Shown here piece by piece: positions 60,746-64,000 of a DNA stretch of 64,000 nt (the stretch's first letter is position 1; every line of letters starts with the position of its first letter). Below the pieces are notes generated by a model that was not told where the DNA came from, searched no databases, and saw nothing but the letters and a program-made list of their open reading frames with translations. The DNA comes from Amoebidium appalachense (taxonomy: Eukaryota > Ichthyosporea). The position numbers and the translations under genes are program-made. The DNA is taken from contig CAVNZM010000013.1 of assembly GCA_963693365.1 (NCBI GenBank), positions 3,286,001 through 3,350,000 on the forward strand. Reading direction: 5' to 3'.

Positions 60746-61523
60746 CTAGTATGCATCTTTCTGTGTGCATGTATCTGTGTGTACAGTTGGTTTTTGTGTT
60801 CGTTTGTCACTGTATATGTTTGTGTGTTTGGTGTGTGACCCACGATGTGTGTGTGCCGCGGCTCGCATGTGGGTCACAAGGTGTGTGTATGTGTGTCTGC
60901 GGCCGGGTCACGGTGCACGGTGTGTGTGTGGCCCCCCTTCCCCCGCAAGTCTGTGGGTCCTTTTTTTGGGCTGCGGGGTTTTTTTGGGGGGAGGGGTGTT
61001 GGGGGGGGGGGGGGGGGGGGGGGGGATGAGGAGGGGAGGAGGGCTGTTCAAAAATGTGTGCATATGTCTGTGTGTGCATTTGGATTTTGTGATCGTTTGT
61101 CAGTGGGTGTGTGTGTGTGTGTGTGCACGTGTGTATATCACAACGTGTGTGTTTGTGTGTGTGTGTCCGAATGACGGTGCACGGTGTGTGTGCGTACCCC
61201 TGCCCTCCCCCCTCCTCCCCTCCCCCCTCTTCCCGTCCCCGCCCCCCCCCCCCCCCCCCCCCCCTCCCCCGTCATTTGGGTACTGTTTATGGGCGGGGAG
61301 TCTCTCTTTTTTCTTTTTCTTTTTTTCTTTTTCTTTTTTTTTTTTTTGGTGGTGGTGGTGGTGGTGGTGGGGGGGGGGGGTGTTCGAAAATGTGTGCATA
61401 TGTCGTGTGAACATTTGGATTTTGTGCTCGCTTGTCACTCTTGTGTTTTTGTGTGTGTTTTGTTTTTGTGTGTGTGTGTTTGTGTGTGTGTCCGTGTGAC
61501 GGTGCACGATGTGTATGTGCGTC

Positions 61524-61568
<45 letters not shown>

Positions 61569-61643
61569 ACCTTCCCCCCCTGTCCTGTGAGTCCCTTTTA
61601 CGGGCGAGGTGGTTTTTTTTTTTTTTTTTTCCAAAGGGGGGGT

Positions 61644-61679
<36 letters not shown>

Positions 61680-61854
61680 GTGTGTGTGCGAAAATGTGTG
61701 CATATGTCTGGGTGTTCATATGGATTTTGTGCTCGTTTGCCACTCAGTCTGGGTGTGTTTGTGTGTGTGGCGTGTGTGTGTGTGCACGTGTGTATCACAA
61801 TGTAAATGTGTGTGTGTCTCCGTTTCTTCGTGTCACGGTGCACGGTGTGTGTGT

Positions 61855-61895
<41 letters not shown>

Positions 61896-61965
61896 AAAAA
61901 AATAAAAAATAAATAAATAAACAAATAAAAAAAAGCTCCCGCGGCCCAGAAGAAGGACCCACAGG
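60746..61965 (+). repeat. Tandem array of about 310-bp units with a terminal inverted fragment
   Basis: Four diverged units start with the word TGTGTGCATATGTC or a variant at about 60746, 61054, 61390 and 61694. Each unit runs through ATTTGGATTTTGTG, CGTTTGTCACT, a GT run, ACGTGTGTATATCACAA-like sequence (missing or altered in some units), GACGGTGCACGGTGTGTG, a C run, and in some a GTGGGTCC or GTGAGTCC word followed by T and G runs. At 61936-61965 the sequence CCCGCGGCCCAGAAGAAGGA is the reverse complement of the GGTCCTTTTTTTGGGCTGCG part of unit 1, so the array ends with an inverted piece of itself. Confidence 0.7.
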
Positions 61966-62013
61966 GCCGGGGTGGGCGTGCAGGGCAAGCAGGCGGGCGG
62001 GCGGGCGGGCGGG

Positions 62014-62066
<53 letters not shown>

Positions 62067-62722
62067 AATAAGATAATGAACCCTATGGTCGAGAAGCCTT
62101 AAGATTTTAGCCCTAAACCGTATTTACCTGTTGTCTTAAAAGTGAGTGACCCCTGTAGTAACACTCGGAGAATATTGAATAAAGTAACCTGTGGCCTTTA
62201 TTTAGTACTAGGACCAGCCACCGAGTTGTGGCACCGTCAGTCCTATTTATCCTTATAATTAAAACTCACTTCAGTGCAAAAAGAGTTAGAATGGACTCTG
62301 AGAGGACCACTAGATGATGTACTGTGTGCGGTATGAGGCCTGTTAATGGTCAGCTCAAACTGGTGACACTTGCTCGAGCGCAAATATGCGGACCCTGGTA
62401 CTACTCCGAGTCTTGATTCTATACTATAATTTGCATTTTTTCCCTCGTTTTGTTTTCCTTCTTGGGCCTCTCCTTCTATTTGTCGAAGTTCCATTTTGCT
62501 CCTGGGTCCCCCCCATCCTCCCCCCCCCCCCCCCCCCCCCCACCACCACCACCACCACCACCACCCTCCTCACACTTGTAGCATGCGTGTGTGCCGATTA
62601 CGTCGATCAAACACGAATTTCAAAAGCTGGGAGTACACACACATGTTCATCCAGAAACAAGTCCTGGGGAAGGAGGGAGGGACGGTGGGGGGGCAGGGGG
62701 GGTGGGGGTGGGTGGGTGGGTT

Positions 62723-62755
<33 letters not shown>

Positions 62756-62823
62756 GGGGGAGGATCTGAGGTTATGCTTTAACTAAAGATCTTGTGATCA
62801 TGACATCCCCCCCCCCCCCCCCT

Positions 62824-62854
<31 letters not shown>

Positions 62855-63494
62855 CCCCTCCCTTGCCCTCCTCCCCTCCCTCACACATGCACCCGGACAC
62901 ATGGAAACACAGACTCGGACACGCGCACCGTCACACAAACACACATGCACACATACCACCATCGCCACCACCACAAAATGATATGCACACACATGGCTCC
63001 CATGCAAAATTTTCACCAGAAGGTTTCTCCATGTATATTTATTTACGTATTTTGGGAATTATTATTATATCCAAGTATCCGCGTTGCTCTGCATACAACA
63101 ATTCCTGCAACTAATGCATCCCCGAAATATATTTGTCAATATTCCATTCGTTTGGGGGGGGGGGCAGTACAGACACTGTCTGTTTATATAGTATCTAAAT
63201 TTGATATTTTTCTGGAAATATGGGTCTAAAAACCACTAGGCCATGCAGTATGCGGTATAGCACCACAGCTGTGTTATTTCGAATATTGGCCTTCGTTGTT
63301 CGATGTACCTCAAAGCACGCAACGGGACATACGGGGAGATATGTTTCAGCGATATTGTTTCTAGATGATTCGATATAAACCCTAACTGCATAATAAAAAT
63401 TACTGAACTTCGATATAAAACTAAAAAAATCGCGCGGTGGCTGGGGCTGGAAAAAAAAAAAAACCACTCCTACTTGTGGTGTGCCTTGTGTGCG

Positions 63495-63555
<61 letters not shown>

Positions 63556-63733
63556 GGTCCCCGGTTGGTCGGGCGACCTAAAGGTGTTTTCCTGCATCCT
63601 TCGTTGCATCTAGCATACACGTCCAATTCCGCCGGTCTCAGCCAATGAAAACATCGCATTTTGGCAAAATTTTCAAATGCCACCTGTGATCACACAATCA
63701 GTAAAAGGGAACGAGATCGAGCAAGGAGGGAGG

Positions 63734-63793
<60 letters not shown>

Positions 63794-64000
63794 GGGGGAA
63801 GGGGGGGGGAGGGGAGGGGAGGGGAGGGGGTGGGGGTGGGGGGGGGGATTATAGGGTACAAAGCACATGTTCACGAGGAACAATCTCTCAATACCTTCAA
63901 TCTCTCGGCCCATTTCTCCCCCGGCCCCCCTCCGCCTCTCACTCCCCTTCAACCCCCCTCTCTGCTGACCTCTGCCAGTCTCCCCCCTCCCCCCCCTCCC
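61966..64000. other. Repeat-rich end of the window, no gene recognised
   Basis: Holds GCGG repeats and a G run (61992-62065), mixed sequence (62066-62500), a C run with CCA repeats (62520-62565), G runs (62727-62753), C runs (62807-62851), and two GT runs (about 63497-63553 and 63735-63791). No coding frame or splice-supported exon was found. Confidence 0.55.

Overview
The window is nuclear DNA of an intron-rich eukaryote, most likely an opisthokont and possibly a unicellular holozoan relative of animals. The reasons are an animal-like UDP-glucose 6-dehydrogenase, a forkhead transcription factor (a family largely confined to opisthokonts and Amoebozoa), canonical GT-AG introns, and CCAAT/TATA promoters. 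The species is inference. There is no CRISPR array, phage, operon or rRNA. A large part of the sequence is (CA)n/(GT)n microsatellite and very long poly(C)/poly(G) runs, so most long open frames here (Cys-Val, His-Thr, Pro or Gly repeats) are artefacts of repeats.

Six protein-coding genes can be supported, left to right: (1) a secreted or vacuolar/lysosomal serine carboxypeptidase, + strand, 11 exons, 5320-11752, with an intact Ser-Asp-His triad and a 24-nt micro-exon; (2) a type II membrane protein joining a lamin-tail-like domain to a CotH-type kinase domain, - strand, 14401-19190, whose second exon carries an in-frame TAG that is either a nonsense codon or the end of a 78-nt optional intron; (3) UDP-glucose 6-dehydrogenase, - strand, 4 exons, 26250-29131; (4) a mitochondrial MaoC/HTD2-type hydroxyacyl-thioester dehydratase, + strand, intronless coding region, 32919-33455; (5) an unrecognised multi-pass membrane protein, + strand, assembled from eight small exons spread over 10.6 kb (38823-49446) by matching splice sites and reading phase; (6) a forkhead-domain transcription factor, - strand, single coding exon, 52666-53868. 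The genes are independent transcription units with their own promoters and show no common pathway.

Between and inside the genes are several repeat families. One interspersed family (about eight recognisable copies, 70-290 bp) tends to end at a poly(C) run and has 5'-truncated copies, which suggests a retroposon with a poly(C) tail. A second family has two copies (924-1113, 50553-50705) built of nested inverted repeats, like a MITE. A third, single element (58873-59229) has 15-bp perfect terminal inverted repeats around mirrored arrays of a 15-bp near-palindrome and could fold into a giant hairpin. A fourth is a roughly 310-bp tandem array (60746-61965) that ends in an inverted fragment of its own unit. 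The 54.3-58.8 kb region and 29.3-31.4 kb are comparatively free of simple repeats, but no gene was recognised there.
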